A stretch of 64,000 nucleotides of DNA, taken from NCBI GenBank assembly GCA_964602475.1, contig CAZRRN010000003.1, positions 1 to 64,000 of the forward strand. Reading direction: 5' to 3'. Origin of the DNA: SZUA-448 sp964602475. GTDB lineage: Bacteria; Bacillota; Clostridia; Lachnospirales; Lachnospiraceae. The position numbers and the translations under genes are program-made. The number at the start of each line of letters is the position of its first letter. Position 1 is the first letter of the stretch. Below, piece by piece: positions 9,892-18,828 of the stretch. The notes under the pieces were generated by a model. That model was not told the DNA's origin and ran no database searches. It worked only from the letters and a program-made list of their open reading frames with translations.

Positions 9892-10036
9892 TTGACACAA
9901 AGTCTGTTATGCGCAAAAAGCTGCGCAGAAATGGAGAATAGTGTGAAAGATGAACCTTTCACACGCAGATTTGTGTCTGCGCGGTGCTCGACACAAAGTC
10001 TGTTATGCGCAAAAAGCTGCGCAGAAATGGAGAATA
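9892..10036 (+). repeat. Modular hairpin leader repeat, 1.5 copies, fused to the flagellin start
   Basis: A 47-base unit (starting GACACAAAGTCTG, ending GAAATGGAGAATA) occurs identically at 9894-9940 and 9990-10036. Between them lies a hairpin GTGTGAAAG/CTTTCACAC (9941-9964) and a second hairpin CGCAGA/TCTGCG (about 9964-9981). The unit itself holds TGCGC/GCGCA. The final GGAG lies six bases before the flagellin ATG, so the repeat supplies the ribosome site. Relatives occur at 45075, 56187 (minus) and 56395. Confidence 0.9.
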
Positions 10037-10038
10037 AT

Positions 10039-11550
10039 ATGAGAATTAATCACAACATGTCAGCAATCAAAGCAAGCAGTAACCTGAATCGAACCAATGC
10101 ACTTCTTGACCGAAGTCTGGAGCGGCTGTCCTCCGGCTATAAAATTAACCGGGCTGCTGATAATGCCGCAGGACTTGCAATTACTCAGAAAATGAGAACA
10201 CAGATTGAAGGACTTGATCAGTCCTCTCAAAATGCGTCCGACGGTATTTCCGTAATCCAGACGGCAGAGGGTGCACTGAATGAGGTAGAATCAATGCTAC
10301 AGCGTATCCGTGAGCTTTCGGTACAGGCAGCCAACGGAACCAATACAACCAATGATCGTTCTGCAATTCAGTCGGAGATTAACCAGCTTACAGAGGAGAT
10401 AACCCGTATCTCTGAAACAACGGAGTTTAATACAAAGACACTGCTCGACGGAAGTGTTGACAATAAATCATATTCCAGTCACAGTGCGGTAGAACTGATC
10501 TCCATTTCCGACACGGTTGAAATAAAGGATTATTCCCTGAACGTGACGCAGGATGGCCGTCAAGCGGTACTTGTAGGCACAACCAATGTGGACACCTCAG
10601 ATTTCACTGAAGAAGAAGCAGGTATGCTGATTATCAATGGGCTTAGTATTTCCATAAATGGAGGGCAGACCATGGAGGAGGTTTATACCAATATCCGAAA
10701 TGCCTGCGACAATATTAATGTAAACGCTTTTTTCAGCGATGGAGTGTATAATGTAGATAACGCAGCGAGCGATTCTGCCGGTTACACAGAGCAGACAACA
10801 GAGGAAGGCGGCTATCTAACCTTTGTTACAAAGGAATACGGTTCTACAGCAGAACTGGAAGTATATTGTGACAATGAAAACCTGCGTTCGCGCTTTGGAA
10901 TCAGTGAAAACGGAGCAAAAGCATCTGGTGTTAATGCAAAAGCAACACTTGTTGGCGGTTTTGATGATACAGCAACGGTTTCCGCAAACGGAAATATTAT
11001 TACCGTAACTGACAACAATCAGTTTAAGATGCAGTTCCAGATTGATGCCGGATCAGCAGCGACGGCCTTTACCGATGCAACTTTGGGAGGGATAGCAGCC
11101 GGCACGAATCCTGCCAGCGTTGAATACGAGGTCGGGATTACCGTTCTTCCAGCAGGACCGATTGATCTACAGATAGGAGCAAATGAAGGACAGACCATGA
11201 CGATGAGAATCCCGCGTGTTGATCCGAAAACACTTGGAATTGAAGGAATCAATGTCTGCACGGACACCGGAGCACAGAACGCGATTACTCTCTGCGATAC
11301 GGCAATTGAAGAGGTCTCCGCTATCCGTGCAAAGCTTGGTGCGTACCAGAACCGTCTTGACCATGCGATTGCCAATCTTGATCTTTCCGGTGAAAATATT
11401 ACCGAGGCAATGTCCCGAATTGAAGATACAGATATGGCGGATGAAATGACGGAATATACTCAGAAGAATGTTCTGTCGCAGGCAGGTGTTGCGATGCTTT
11501 CCCAGGCAAATGCAAGACCTCAGACGATACTGTCACTGCTGCAGAGCTGA
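10039..11550 (+). CDS. fliC: Flagellin (filament subunit)
   Basis: Structural protein of the flagellar filament, 503 residues. The start MRINHNMSAIKASS is the canonical flagellin N-terminus; the frame runs open through the upstream repeat, which is leader and not protein. The D0/D1 domains are well conserved at the N-terminus (LSSGYKINRAADNAAGLAI) and at the C-terminus (ANLDLSGENITEAMSRIED, ending LSLLQS). The central residues of about 150-400 are the variable, surface-exposed D2/D3 region. The N-terminal D1 helix carries LQRIRELSVQAANGT, matching the TLR5-recognised segment of pro-inflammatory flagellins. It sits between the FliK-like gene and fliS and takes its ribosome site from the dispersed repeat. 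Confidence 0.95.
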   Translation: MRINHNMSAIKASSNLNRTNALLDRSLERLSSGYKINRAADNAAGLAITQKMRTQIEGLDQSSQNASDGISVIQTAEGALNEVESMLQRIRELSVQAANGTNTTNDRSAIQSEINQLTEEITRISETTEFNTKTLLDGSVDNKSYSSHSAVELISISDTVEIKDYSLNVTQDGRQAVLVGTTNVDTSDFTEEEAGMLIINGLSISINGGQTMEEVYTNIRNACDNINVNAFFSDGVYNVDNAASDSAGYTEQTTEEGGYLTFVTKEYGSTAELEVYCDNENLRSRFGISENGAKASGVNAKATLVGGFDDTATVSANGNIITVTDNNQFKMQFQIDAGSAATAFTDATLGGIAAGTNPASVEYEVGITVLPAGPIDLQIGANEGQTMTMRIPRVDPKTLGIEGINVCTDTGAQNAITLCDTAIEEVSAIRAKLGAYQNRLDHAIANLDLSGENITEAMSRIEDTDMADEMTEYTQKNVLSQAGVAMLSQANARPQTILSLLQS

Positions 11551-11658
11551 CAATACCGGTACAATACTACAGCTTGTCTGTAAAAATTACAAAGGATATA
11601 TTTACGGAAGAATAGAATTTGACCTTTTGCACTTGCGCCGGCAGCAGGAAAGGAATGT

Positions 11659-12144
11659 ATGAATAAAGATAAATCACAGGAATTTGCCGCCCGGATTTCT
11701 CAGGCATCCAGAAGCGAACTGATTGTTATCATGTTTGAAATCGTTCTGGAGGATATTGCAGAAGCAAAGAGAATAACAGAGAGCGGACAGGACCAGATGG
11801 GTAAATACCGGCATGAATTGTCCCATGCCTGCCGGTTTGTAAATGAACTGATGGCCTCATTGAATCTGCATTATGCGTTGTCCTATGATCTTAGGAGACT
11901 TTATGTGTATGTAAACCACGAGTTGATTGCAGCATCATTTTCCCGGGATTGCAAAGCACTCACGGAAGCAGAGAATATTATGATGCGTCTGCTGGAGGCA
12001 TTTCGTGAGGTTGCCCACCAGGATACTTCGGGACCTCTGATGCGGAACACACAGCATCTGACAGCAGGACTCACTTACAGTAGGGGCATGCTAAATGAGG
12101 TCTGCATTGAAGACGGAGCCACCGGACGCGGATTTCTTGCGTAA
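11659..12144 (+). CDS. fliS: FliS-type flagellin export chaperone
   Basis: A 161-residue, all-helical cytosolic protein. FliS binds the disordered flagellin C-terminus and prevents premature polymerisation. Matching features are the helix LIVIMFEIVLEDIAEAK near the N-terminus and the FliS-like core FVNELMASLNLHYALSYDLRRLYVYVNHELI. In the family this core reads roughly 'II.EL..SL....G..I..NL..LY.YM...L'. The C-terminal tail, ending TYSRGMLNEV, is longer than in the compact family members. Ribosome site AGGAAAGGA before the ATG. Its position 108 bases after flagellin supports the call. Confidence 0.75.
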   Translation: MNKDKSQEFAARISQASRSELIVIMFEIVLEDIAEAKRITESGQDQMGKYRHELSHACRFVNELMASLNLHYALSYDLRRLYVYVNHELIAASFSRDCKALTEAENIMMRLLEAFREVAHQDTSGPLMRNTQHLTAGLTYSRGMLNEVCIEDGATGRGFLA

Positions 12145-12252
12145 CGGTAAAAAAGACGGAAGGTTGCGAAGCGCTTGTTCTCGAAATACACCATGCTTGG
12201 CTGAAGGTAATCTGGATGTTTAGAAAATAAGGAAAATTGCCGGCTGGTATGT

Positions 12253-13245
12253 TTATTTATGGTACAACAGACGTTTAGCATAGGCATTTCGGTATTCGGA
12301 AGGCGATAATCCAACGATTTTACGGTACAGGGTGGAAAAGTTATGGGTATCGGTGTAGCCGAGCTCATAAGCAATCTGACTGACTGGCTTGTTGGTATCG
12401 CTTAAGAAAAAAGAGGCCATGTTAATTTTCTGGGTAAGAATATATTGTTTGAGAGGGATACCTGCCGCTGTGCTGAACAGATGTGACAGGTATTTTTCGT
12501 TATATCCGAATTCGGCAGCAATATCGGAAACTTTAAGCTGGAGCCGGAGATTCAAATGAATATAGTCCAAAATATCAAAATAAGTTTGCTTCTGAGAGCG
12601 CTTCCCTGTACCGGAATTACGTGATGAAGACAGCTGACTGTCAATTTCACAGAGTACGACGGTTGTCATATAATCGAGGGAGATACAGCTGCAGGAGGAA
12701 CGGATTCCGTCCTGCAGCTGCTTCATCAGGACGACGACTTTCTCAGGCTCCGGAAGTACAGCCTGCACCGGAATCCGAAGGTATACCGGTGCAATATGAC
12801 CAGAACCCGTCAGAGGGCGGTTGTCGGTAATGTCACCGGAGCCGTCTTTTTCGGAGGTATCTTTATCGGAACTGCTGCAGGCTTCCAAACTGTATTCCGA
12901 AGCTGGCGTATTCGCCGCTCTTGAAGCAATGACCGAGTATTCCCCTCGGCAGGAAAAATGAAGCCAGTAAAAAGCACAGTCGGAAGGCTGAAATCCTTTT
13001 CGCTGGTTATTGGGTTCCGGAACGGGTGGAAGAAGAAGGCAGGAACCGGCGGGAACCGTATAAAACTCCTTATTATAAGTGAGGTAAAGAGTTCCTTCCG
13101 TCATAACAAACAGTTCGAATTCCCCTAATGGAAGTGCTTCATGGCTCCAGTTTTTTGAAGGAGCTTCAAACTTCCCGGTGAAAACGTAGTTGAGCGGTTC
13201 TGTAACCGGCAGCGCAAATCCGTGCATGGGAATCCTCCGTTTCAT
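12253..13245 (-). CDS. AraC family transcriptional regulator
   Basis: 330 residues. The N-terminal half is a cupin-like sensing domain (FELFVMTEGTLYLTY, then PAGSCLLLPP), interrupted by a Ser/Asp-rich insertion around residues 115-150. The C-terminal 100 residues are the AraC double helix-turn-helix: LKVSDIAAEFGYNEKYLSHLF and VSQIAYELGYTDTHNFSTLYR, with the terminal family motif GLSPSEYR. Such proteins usually sense sugars or related metabolites. The start has an excellent GGAGG and its own promoter (13257-13285). It is divergent from the MATE transporter, whose promoter lies about 80 bases away, so the pump is a plausible target. Confidence 0.9.
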   Translation of the reverse strand: MKRRIPMHGFALPVTEPLNYVFTGKFEAPSKNWSHEALPLGEFELFVMTEGTLYLTYNKEFYTVPAGSCLLLPPVPEPNNQRKGFQPSDCAFYWLHFSCRGEYSVIASRAANTPASEYSLEACSSSDKDTSEKDGSGDITDNRPLTGSGHIAPVYLRIPVQAVLPEPEKVVVLMKQLQDGIRSSCSCISLDYMTTVVLCEIDSQLSSSRNSGTGKRSQKQTYFDILDYIHLNLRLQLKVSDIAAEFGYNEKYLSHLFSTAAGIPLKQYILTQKINMASFFLSDTNKPVSQIAYELGYTDTHNFSTLYRKIVGLSPSEYRNAYAKRLLYHK

Positions 13246-13256
13246 ATTCTGCTTTA

Positions 13257-13285
13257 TATATAACAGTAATGGTTTATGAAGTCAA
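13257..13285 (-). promoter_or_regulatory. Sigma-A promoter of the AraC-family gene
   Basis: Minus strand TTGACT (13280-13285), 17-base spacer, TATATA (13257-13262), immediately upstream of the GGAGG and ATG. Confidence 0.7.
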
Positions 13286-13361
13286 GAAATACGAATCCGG
13301 TAATCCGGGGGCTGCATATTGCCGAGGAGCGGAAAAACCAAATCATGGTTTGTTTTTTCCA

Positions 13362-13390
13362 TTGATTTTTAATAAATTCAGTGATATATT
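13362..13390 (+). promoter_or_regulatory. Sigma-A promoter of the first MATE gene
   Basis: TTGATT (13362-13367), 17-base spacer, TATATT (13385-13390), about 115 bases before the MATE ATG. Confidence 0.6.
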
Positions 13391-13506
13391 CGTGAGACAG
13401 CAGGAATCTGCCGGCAGACACAGGACAGACAGTCCATCGGACGAAGATGACATTTTACATGGCTATGAGCAGCATATATCACAAGAATGTGCAGAAATGA
13501 GGAACG

Positions 13507-14889
13507 ATGAAGAATCAAACAAGAACAAAGGATATGACACAGGGAAATCCGACCAGACTGCTTTTGTTTTTTTCTATCCCGGTTTTACTTGGAAATTTAT
13601 TTCAGCAGTTTTACAGTCTGGTCGATACGATTATTGTCGGACGTTGTATCGGACCGCTCGCGCTTGCTGCAGTTGGTGCGACCGGAGCAGTGAATTTTCT
13701 GGTACTTGGATTTGTCAACGGAATGACCAGCGGGTTTGCAGTCACAATAGCACAGCGATTTGGAGCGAAGGACGAGAACGGATTGCGGGCTGCACTTGGA
13801 TCTGCAATTCAGCTCTGTATTGCAGTTACAGTGGTGGTTACAGTGCTCGCGGTAACAACGACCCGTCCATTATTAGTCCTTATGAACACTCCGGAGGATA
13901 TTATTGCGGATTCTGCAGCATATATACGGATTATCTATGCAGGAATAATCACAATGGTTCTGTATAATATGGTTTCCTGTGTGCTACGGGCACTCGGAGA
14001 CAGCCGTACCCCTCTGTATTTCCTGATTATTTCCTCTTTCCTGAATATCGGGCTGGATCTGATTCTGATTCTGGGATTCAACCTGGGGATTCCCGGAGCA
14101 GCATATGCCACTGTGATTTCACAGGGAGTATCGGGGGTGGCATGTTTTATTTACACAGCGGTTAAGTATCCGATTCTTCATCTGCACCGGACGGACTTTG
14201 TTGTGCGTATGGAACTGATTCGACGGCATTTGTTTATCGGTTTTCCGATGGCGCTGCAGTTTTCGATTACAGCAATCGGCTGTGTAATTCTGCAGAGCGC
14301 ACTGAATGTCTTCGGTTCAACGACAATCGCTGCATATACTGCAGCTTCCAAGGTGGAAGCGCTGGTAACGACGCCGGCAGGAACCTTTGGTGTCACGATG
14401 GCAAATTATGCCGGACAGAATCTTGGCGCTAGCCGGCTGGATCGGATCAGCACCGGCGTCAGACGCTGTGCTGTACTTACGGTTGCATTCTCGTTGATTT
14501 CCATTCTTTTGGTCTTTACTCTGGGAGAACCGATGATACGGCTTTTCATGGAAGAAGAGAATCTCGAAATTCTTCAGCTTGCACAACAGTATTTGCGTGT
14601 GACCTGTTTCTTTTACCCGCCGTTATTTCTGATTTTTGTTTACCGGAATGTTTTACAGGGAATCGGGCACAGCCTGATGCCGTTGATGACCGGTGGTCTG
14701 GAGCTTGTAGCGCGTGCAGCTGTAGCGTTTACACTCCCGGGGGTTCTTGGATATCTCGGAATCATTCTTGCCGGACCGGTGGCCTGGGTTTCAGCCATGT
14801 TGCTATTGCTGGTATCCTATCTTATTATTTTTCGTAGGGTGAAAAACAAATGGGTCGAGATGAATCCGCCGGCAGTGGCAGGAGAGTGA
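13507..14889 (+). CDS. MATE family multidrug/metabolite exporter
   Basis: 460 residues with about 12 membrane helices arranged as two six-helix bundles. The N-terminus has the MATE pattern NPTRLLLFFSIPVLLGNLFQQFY followed by VDTIIVGR. These proteins export cationic drugs or metabolites using a Na+ or H+ gradient. The start ATG follows GAGGAACG. A frame-shifted open frame from 13269 covers the same region but has no membrane character and is a shadow. The neighbouring divergent AraC gene may regulate it. Substrate cannot be told from sequence. A second, only distantly similar MATE protein is at 26751. Confidence 0.9.
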   Translation: MKNQTRTKDMTQGNPTRLLLFFSIPVLLGNLFQQFYSLVDTIIVGRCIGPLALAAVGATGAVNFLVLGFVNGMTSGFAVTIAQRFGAKDENGLRAALGSAIQLCIAVTVVVTVLAVTTTRPLLVLMNTPEDIIADSAAYIRIIYAGIITMVLYNMVSCVLRALGDSRTPLYFLIISSFLNIGLDLILILGFNLGIPGAAYATVISQGVSGVACFIYTAVKYPILHLHRTDFVVRMELIRRHLFIGFPMALQFSITAIGCVILQSALNVFGSTTIAAYTAASKVEALVTTPAGTFGVTMANYAGQNLGASRLDRISTGVRRCAVLTVAFSLISILLVFTLGEPMIRLFMEEENLEILQLAQQYLRVTCFFYPPLFLIFVYRNVLQGIGHSLMPLMTGGLELVARAAVAFTLPGVLGYLGIILAGPVAWVSAMLLLLVSYLIIFRRVKNKWVEMNPPAVAGE

Positions 14890-15012
14890 TAAACGGAGTT
14901 TAGTTATAAAATCTCAGCTTTTTTCACAGATTTGCCATAATAATATCATATTATCAGTTTATGGTAATTGTACGGTTGCGAAAGACTGTTTAGGTGAAAG
15001 GTGGTGCGATGA

Positions 15013-16683
15013 ATGAAAAGTATCAGAAAATTAATTGCAGTTGTGCTATGCATGAGCATGATGCTTACGCTGACCGGCTTTCGTACGGTTCAGGCAGCAG
15101 ACGGCAGTACCGTCGGAATATCGTCTGTAATGTCGCGCAGAGCAGATTATCATGTACAGGATACGAATGAGACACAGACAGAGGATGACGCAGAGAATGC
15201 CGATACCGAAGAAGGAGAACCTTATCAATCTCTTCAGTGGGCGATCTATAACGACGGATCATTTTCGGTTAACGATACGGACAACTCCGGCCATGACATG
15301 AATGACGGAGGAATGTATGACGGAGGTGGATTTACAATTCCGGACGTTGTGACGAATCCGGGAGAAACGCAAAATGACTGGTATAATGAAAACGACCGAT
15401 GGTCGGATATAGAGAAATGGTATAACGACTGGATGGATTCTGTCCGACAGCCTATGAACGGTTCATGGAACGGGGGAAGAAACCAGAACGGCGGCTGGAG
15501 CGGAAGCTGGTCAAGAAATCAAGACGGCAGCTGGAGCGGAAGCTTTACCTGGACCGGTGGCTGGAGTGGGAGTAATTCTGGTTACAACGGAGCTTCTTGT
15601 TACTATGGGTCGGGCATGGATGAAATCGGCAGTCTGATTAATTCTTACTTCGGAGACTGCTGCAGCTGGGTATACGGAATGTCCGGTAACCGGTACGGAC
15701 AGTGGATTTTACAGACCGAACAGACAGCGGCAGTGGAAGGAATCGACACCGATGCACTAAAAGCCTGGGAGCTTGCTTCCGGCGATGGAGAAGAAGTGAT
15801 AGTTGCTATCATTGATACCGGTGCAGATTATATGCACGAGGATCTTGCCGGTAGCATCTGGGTGAACACAGGAGAAATCGCAGATAACGGAATCGATGAT
15901 GATAACAACGGATATATTGATGATGTTTATGGATGGAATTTTTATAATGACAATGCGAAGGTATACAGCAGCAGACGCTCCGATGAGTATGATCATGGAA
16001 CCCATGTAGCGGGAATCATTGCCGCGGCACAGAACGATATCGGTATCGCAGGTCTTGCGTCCAATGCTAATGTGAAAATTATGCTTCTGAAGGCACTTGG
16101 CGGTTCGGATGGCGAAGGGGATACGGCGGACGTTATCAGTGCAATCGAATATGCCGAGGCAATGGGTGCATCGGTCTGCAACTTAAGTTTCGGGACGACA
16201 GAAAATGATAAAGAGCTTGCCAGAGTTATTAAAAATTCGAACATGCTGTTTATCTGTGCAGCGGGCAACGGAGATTCGAGAGGATACGGAGTTGATACCG
16301 ATTCTACACCGCTGTATCCTGCCGCTTACGATTTTGACAATATTATTTCGGTGGCAAATCTGTCTTGCGACGGAACTCTGGATTCTTCTACTAATTACGG
16401 TTTGACAAGCGTAGATATTGCAGCGCCGGGAACGGATATTTTAAGCACTACGACAGAAGACAGTTATGAATATCTGAGTGGGACTTCCATGGCAGCACCG
16501 ATGGTAACGGCAGTTGCGGCAATGGTCTATTCTTACGGCGGGAATCTGACGGCACAGGAAGCAAGAGCACTGATTCTTTCCGGAGCAGAGAAACTGGATT
16601 CACTTAATGAAAAGGTTGCAACAGGCGGAATGCTTAACGCATACGATTCTTTGAAGGCAGCAATTGAAAATGCAGAGGATTAA
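15013..16683 (+). CDS. Secreted subtilisin-like (S8) serine protease
   Basis: 556 residues. A signal peptide (about residues 1-28, ending TVQA) is followed by an acidic propeptide-like stretch. A low-complexity Trp/Gly/Ser/Asn region comes next (about residues 145-195, WSGSWS-type motifs), then the S8 catalytic domain. The triad is Asp268 in IIDTGADY, His328 in DHGTHVAG and Ser492 in SGTSMAAPM. An Asp/Asn-rich segment (GIDDDNNGYIDD) looks like a calcium loop. No sortase motif or C-terminal anchor is seen, so it is either released or wall-bound through the Trp/Gly/Ser region. Ribosome site AAAGGTGG. A bidirectional hairpin follows the stop. Confidence 0.92.
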   Translation: MKSIRKLIAVVLCMSMMLTLTGFRTVQAADGSTVGISSVMSRRADYHVQDTNETQTEDDAENADTEEGEPYQSLQWAIYNDGSFSVNDTDNSGHDMNDGGMYDGGGFTIPDVVTNPGETQNDWYNENDRWSDIEKWYNDWMDSVRQPMNGSWNGGRNQNGGWSGSWSRNQDGSWSGSFTWTGGWSGSNSGYNGASCYYGSGMDEIGSLINSYFGDCCSWVYGMSGNRYGQWILQTEQTAAVEGIDTDALKAWELASGDGEEVIVAIIDTGADYMHEDLAGSIWVNTGEIADNGIDDDNNGYIDDVYGWNFYNDNAKVYSSRRSDEYDHGTHVAGIIAAAQNDIGIAGLASNANVKIMLLKALGGSDGEGDTADVISAIEYAEAMGASVCNLSFGTTENDKELARVIKNSNMLFICAAGNGDSRGYGVDTDSTPLYPAAYDFDNIISVANLSCDGTLDSSTNYGLTSVDIAAPGTDILSTTTEDSYEYLSGTSMAAPMVTAVAAMVYSYGGNLTAQEARALILSGAEKLDSLNEKVATGGMLNAYDSLKAAIENAED

Positions 16684-16723
16684 ACTTAATCCCTGAAACA
16701 TCCGGCTATAACCGGTAACGTAC

Positions 16724-16772
16724 GAACCGGTCTCCTCATTTTGGCTGAATCTGGCAGCCAGGAGACCGGTTC
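16724..16772. terminator. Bidirectional hairpin terminator
   Basis: A perfect 13-base inverted repeat GAACCGGTCTCCT / AGGAGACCGGTTC lies between the convergent protease and small membrane-protein genes. A T-rich tail follows on the plus side. Confidence 0.75.
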
Positions 16773-16792
16773 ACTTTATTTTAGAAATTCTT

Positions 16793-17116
16793 TTACGGCA
16801 GGGGTGGATTTTCATGTGAAATTTCCGGATTTCGTTTATTGTTCCGAATCAGCATGACAATGCCGTATACGAGCCATTGCAACGCAATTAGAATTACCGA
16901 AGATGAAATAGAGATCGCAGCAAAAACAAACGCAGTGACTTCGCCGAATATACGGATCAGAGCGGAAAAATCTGCACCGTCAATCAAAACATCCTTTGCA
17001 GTGTGGATCTCTTTTGTGATTACAAAATAAAAATCAAGTCCGATACTGATTCCTGCAAGCAGGATAACAGCGGAAATGATGGTCATGATTAATAACACTT
17101 TTTTTTGTTTTGTCAT
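16793..17116 (-). CDS. Small two-helix membrane protein, unknown function
   Basis: 107 residues from the chosen start. An ATG four codons further upstream is possible, but GGAG lies six bases before the chosen one. Two hydrophobic helices are visible: VLLIMTIISAVILLAGISIG near the N-terminus and a long C-terminal one (AFVFAAISIS through IVMLIR), with a charged C-terminal tail. No family recognised. It is transcribed away from pncB, from within the 170-base region upstream of it. Confidence 0.6.
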   Translation of the reverse strand: MTKQKKVLLIMTIISAVILLAGISIGLDFYFVITKEIHTAKDVLIDGADFSALIRIFGEVTAFVFAAISISSSVILIALQWLVYGIVMLIRNNKRNPEISHENPPLP

Positions 17117-17285
17117 TGGAGGCTCCATTCAAGGATTAATTAATGCTGACATTATAGCATTGATTGCATATTTTTACAATTACCATAATTTTCTTTTTAC
17201 AGAACGGTATGCTGTCAGCTTTGCTTGTAATTTACGGATAAAAGTGGTACACTGTATAAAATATTTGTTTTGGAACGGAGCGCAT

Positions 17286-18740
17286 ATGGCAGAACGCAAT
17301 CTGACGTTATTAACGGATTTTTATGAGCTGACCATGATGCAGGGTTATTACAAGAACCACATGACGGAAGTTGTGGTCTTTGATGCATTTTATCGGGAGA
17401 ACCCCTGCCAGAGTGGTTATGCAATCTGCTGCGGATTACAGCAGGTAGTGGAGTATATTAAGAATCTGCGTTTTAACAGTGAAGACATTGAATATCTTCG
17501 CTCCTTACAGATTTTTGAGGGAGACTTTCTTGATTATTTGGCGGCATTCCGTTTTAGTGGGGATATTTATGCAATTCCTGAGGGCTCGGTGGTATTTCCG
17601 ATGGAGCCGCTTGTCAAGGTTGTAGCGCCAATTATTGAAGCACAGCTTGTCGAAACAGCAATACTGAATATGATTAATCACCAGAGTCTGATTGCAACCA
17701 AAGCATCCAGGGTCTGTTTTGCAGCACGGGGAGAAGGTGTCATGGAGTTTGGCCTTCGAAGAGCACAGGGACCGGATGCCGGTACCTACGGAGCACGGGC
17801 AGCTGTCATTGGAGGATGTATCGGAACAAGCAATGTTCTGTGCGGACAGATTTTTCATGTTCCGGTATTGGGAACGCATGCACACAGCTGGATTATGAGT
17901 TTTTCAGATGAACTGAGCTCATTTCGCGAATATGCAAGACTGTATCCACAGAATGTTACCCTTTTGGTGGATACCTATGATACGCTTCGTTCCGGAGTTC
18001 CGAATGCGATTACCGTATTCGGTGAACTGCGTGCGGCAGGACGCCTTCCTGCAAGATATGGAATACGGCTTGACAGCGGCGATCTTGCCTATCTGTCCAA
18101 AAAGGCACGGAAGATGCTGGATGAAGCAGGTTTTCGTTCTGCCACCATCTGCGCGTCAAGTGATCTGGACGAGTACCTGATTGATTCTTTAAAAACACAG
18201 GGTGCAGCAGTTAATTCCTGGGGTGTCGGGACCAACCTGATTACATCAAAGGACTGTCCTGCATTTGGCGGAGTATATAAGCTTGCAGCGGTTAAAAAGG
18301 GAGATACATTTATTCCCAAAATAAAAATTTCCGAGAATCCATGGAAAATCACTAATCCAGGAAATAAATCCATATACCGTGTTTATGAAAGAGAAACAGG
18401 AAAGATAAAAGCAGATCTGATTACACTGACAGAGGAAATATTTGACGAAACGGAACCGCTCCTGTTATTTGATCCGATGGCAACCTGGAAACGCACGGTA
18501 ATGAAGCCCGGAAGTTATACCCTGCGTGAGATGCTGATTCCCGTTTTTCTTTGTGGTGAATGTGTATATGAATCGCCGTCGGTGATGGAGATTCGCGGAT
18601 ATTGCGCAAAGGAACTGGAGACACTTTGGGTAGAAACAAGGCGGCTGGTTAATCCAAGTGAGGTTTATGTGGATCTTTCATCCAGACTCTTTGATATGAA
18701 ACAGTCGCTGCTGAATTCCGTCAGTGAGACGCAGAATTAG
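17286..18740 (+). CDS. pncB: Nicotinate phosphoribosyltransferase
   Basis: 484 residues, the normal length. It converts nicotinate, PRPP and ATP to nicotinate mononucleotide in NAD salvage. Family signatures are LTLLTDFYELTMMQGYY at the N-terminus, GLRRAQGPDAG in the middle, HAHSWIMSF and LLVDTYDT. The start is the ATG after GGAACGGAG; the frame is open 70 codons further up but that part has no protein character. It stands alone, with about 90 bases before the next gene. Confidence 0.93.
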   Translation: MAERNLTLLTDFYELTMMQGYYKNHMTEVVVFDAFYRENPCQSGYAICCGLQQVVEYIKNLRFNSEDIEYLRSLQIFEGDFLDYLAAFRFSGDIYAIPEGSVVFPMEPLVKVVAPIIEAQLVETAILNMINHQSLIATKASRVCFAARGEGVMEFGLRRAQGPDAGTYGARAAVIGGCIGTSNVLCGQIFHVPVLGTHAHSWIMSFSDELSSFREYARLYPQNVTLLVDTYDTLRSGVPNAITVFGELRAAGRLPARYGIRLDSGDLAYLSKKARKMLDEAGFRSATICASSDLDEYLIDSLKTQGAAVNSWGVGTNLITSKDCPAFGGVYKLAAVKKGDTFIPKIKISENPWKITNPGNKSIYRVYERETGKIKADLITLTEEIFDETEPLLLFDPMATWKRTVMKPGSYTLREMLIPVFLCGECVYESPSVMEIRGYCAKELETLWVETRRLVNPSEVYVDLSSRLFDMKQSLLNSVSETQN

Positions 18741-18828
18741 AGAAACAGCCTTTGTGATATAAAAGATTCTATAAGAGAGAAAGGGTGAAAGAAATGCTGT
18801 AGTTTTTTCACCGGGTATGGAGGAGATT

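Noticed and set aside
9892..9920. TTGACA at 9892 as a sigma-A promoter inside the repeat
   Set aside because: No -10 element at 16-18 bases, and the second flagellin copy reads TCGACA.
9892..10038. N-terminal extension of flagellin from a TTG at 9892
   Set aside because: The extension is a literal translation of the dispersed repeat; MRINHNMS is the conserved flagellin start and has a ribosome site.
13269..13967. 232-codon plus-strand frame
   Set aside because: Overlaps the MATE gene in another frame and lacks membrane or domain character.
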